Shown here piece by piece: positions 4,705 to 5,055 of a DNA stretch of 5,055 nt. The stretch covers positions 1 through 5,055 of the forward strand of contig CANFGA010000280.1 of NCBI GenBank assembly GCA_947446335.1. The letters run 5' to 3'. The notes below the pieces were generated by a model, which searched no databases, had not been told where the DNA came from, and worked only from the letters and a program-made list of their open reading frames with translations. The position numbers were made by a program, and so were the translations under genes. Within the stretch, counting starts at the first letter, position 1; each line of letters starts with the position of its first letter. The stretch comes from Oxalobacteraceae bacterium (GTDB taxonomy: Bacteria; Pseudomonadota; Gammaproteobacteria; Burkholderiales; Burkholderiaceae_D).

Positions 4705-5055
4705 TCAGGCGGTTTCTTCGCGCGGATCGCGCGCCAGCAGGCGCGCCAGCAAGTCTTGCGGCGCATCGCCATCGAACAGCACGCCGGCCACGCCGTTGGT
4801 GATCGGCATGTCGACGCCGAGCTTGCGCGCCAGTTCGCGCACCGCCTTGGCGCAGGGCACGCCTTCGGCCACATGGCCCAGTTCGGCCACGATGGTCGAG
4901 AGCGCCTTGCCTTGTCCCAGTCCCAAGCCGACGCGGCGGTTGCGCGACAGGTCGCCGGTGCAGGTCAGCAGCAGATCGCCGATCCCGGTCAGGCCCATGA
5001 AGGTTTCGCTGTTGCCGCCCAGTGTCGTGCCTAGCCTGGTGATCTCGGCCAGCCC
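4705..5055 (-). CDS. gpsA: Glycerol-3-phosphate dehydrogenase [NAD(P)+], C-terminal part, N-terminus beyond window edge
   Basis: The visible 116 residues are the C-terminal, mainly helical substrate-binding domain of GpsA. This cytoplasmic enzyme reduces dihydroxyacetone phosphate to sn-glycerol 3-phosphate for phospholipid synthesis. The frame stays open to the right edge, where it reads GLAEITRLGTTLGG. Next come MGLTGIGDLLLTCTGDLSRN and then RRVG; the TCTGDLSRNRR block (about 4933-4965) is a GpsA hallmark whose arginine contacts the cofactor and substrate. GHVAEGV and GVDMPITNGV are also conserved. An internal ATG at 4998 is not the start, since homology continues upstream of it. Roughly two thirds of the protein, including the N-terminal Rossmann domain, lies off the edge. 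Near the C-terminus a short repeat (LLARLLAR) is encoded by a near-tandem DNA repeat. The gene is convergent with the cupin gene. Confidence 0.96.
   Translation of the reverse strand, partial: GLAEITRLGTTLGGNSETFMGLTGIGDLLLTCTGDLSRNRRVGLGLGQGKALSTIVAELGHVAEGVPCAKAVRELARKLGVDMPITNGVAGVLFDGDAPQDLLARLLARDPREETA

Noticed and set aside
4730..4752. Near-tandem GCGCGCCAGCA repeat as a mobile or regulatory repeat
   Set aside because: It encodes LLARLLAR in the normal C-terminal helix of GpsA, and simple codon repetition in a GC-rich gene explains it.

Overview
The window looks like core chromosome of a betaproteobacterium, most likely Burkholderiales and plausibly Oxalobacteraceae (the Herbaspirillum/Janthinobacterium/Collimonas group). 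This rests on moderately high GC, a betaproteobacterial-type Rieske protein and cytochrome b, and a DegS-like protease of the kind found in these bacteria. The placement comes from remembered family sequences, not from a database search. There are no tRNA or rRNA genes, insertion sequences, integrases, CRISPR arrays or phage genes, and no clear compositional break. It reads as an ordinary housekeeping region.

Left part (1-1675, minus strand): the start of the respiratory bc1 operon. petA (Rieske iron-sulfur protein, complete) is followed after 2 nt by petB (cytochrome b, cut by the left edge after 354 residues). The cytochrome c1 gene (petC) would be expected beyond the left edge. A good sigma70-type promoter lies about 66 bp upstream of petA. 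The bc1 complex oxidises ubiquinol, reduces cytochrome c and pumps protons.

Middle (1676-1982): a 307-bp divergent intergenic region. It carries the petA promoter, a weaker candidate mscL promoter with a small inverted repeat in its spacer, and a GC-rich hairpin.

Right part (1983-4697, plus strand): four genes in one direction with short gaps (53, 37 and 21 nt). They are mscL (osmotic safety-valve channel), a membrane-anchored HtrA/DegS-type serine protease with one PDZ domain, a DUF2461 protein of unknown function, and a small cupin. They may form one or two transcription units; a weak terminator-like hairpin lies between mscL and the protease gene. The first two gene products both act at the cell envelope under stress. 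The DUF2461 gene is preceded by a near-perfect 15-bp tandem duplication that doubles its Shine-Dalgarno sequence.

Right edge (4705-5055, minus strand): the C-terminal third of gpsA (glycerol-3-phosphate dehydrogenase), convergent with the cupin gene and only 7 bp from its stop codon.

I found no convincing new biological system. The most checkable oddities are the duplicated ribosome-binding site, the PTWY quinol-site motif in cytochrome b, and the arrangement of mscL with a DegS-like protease.
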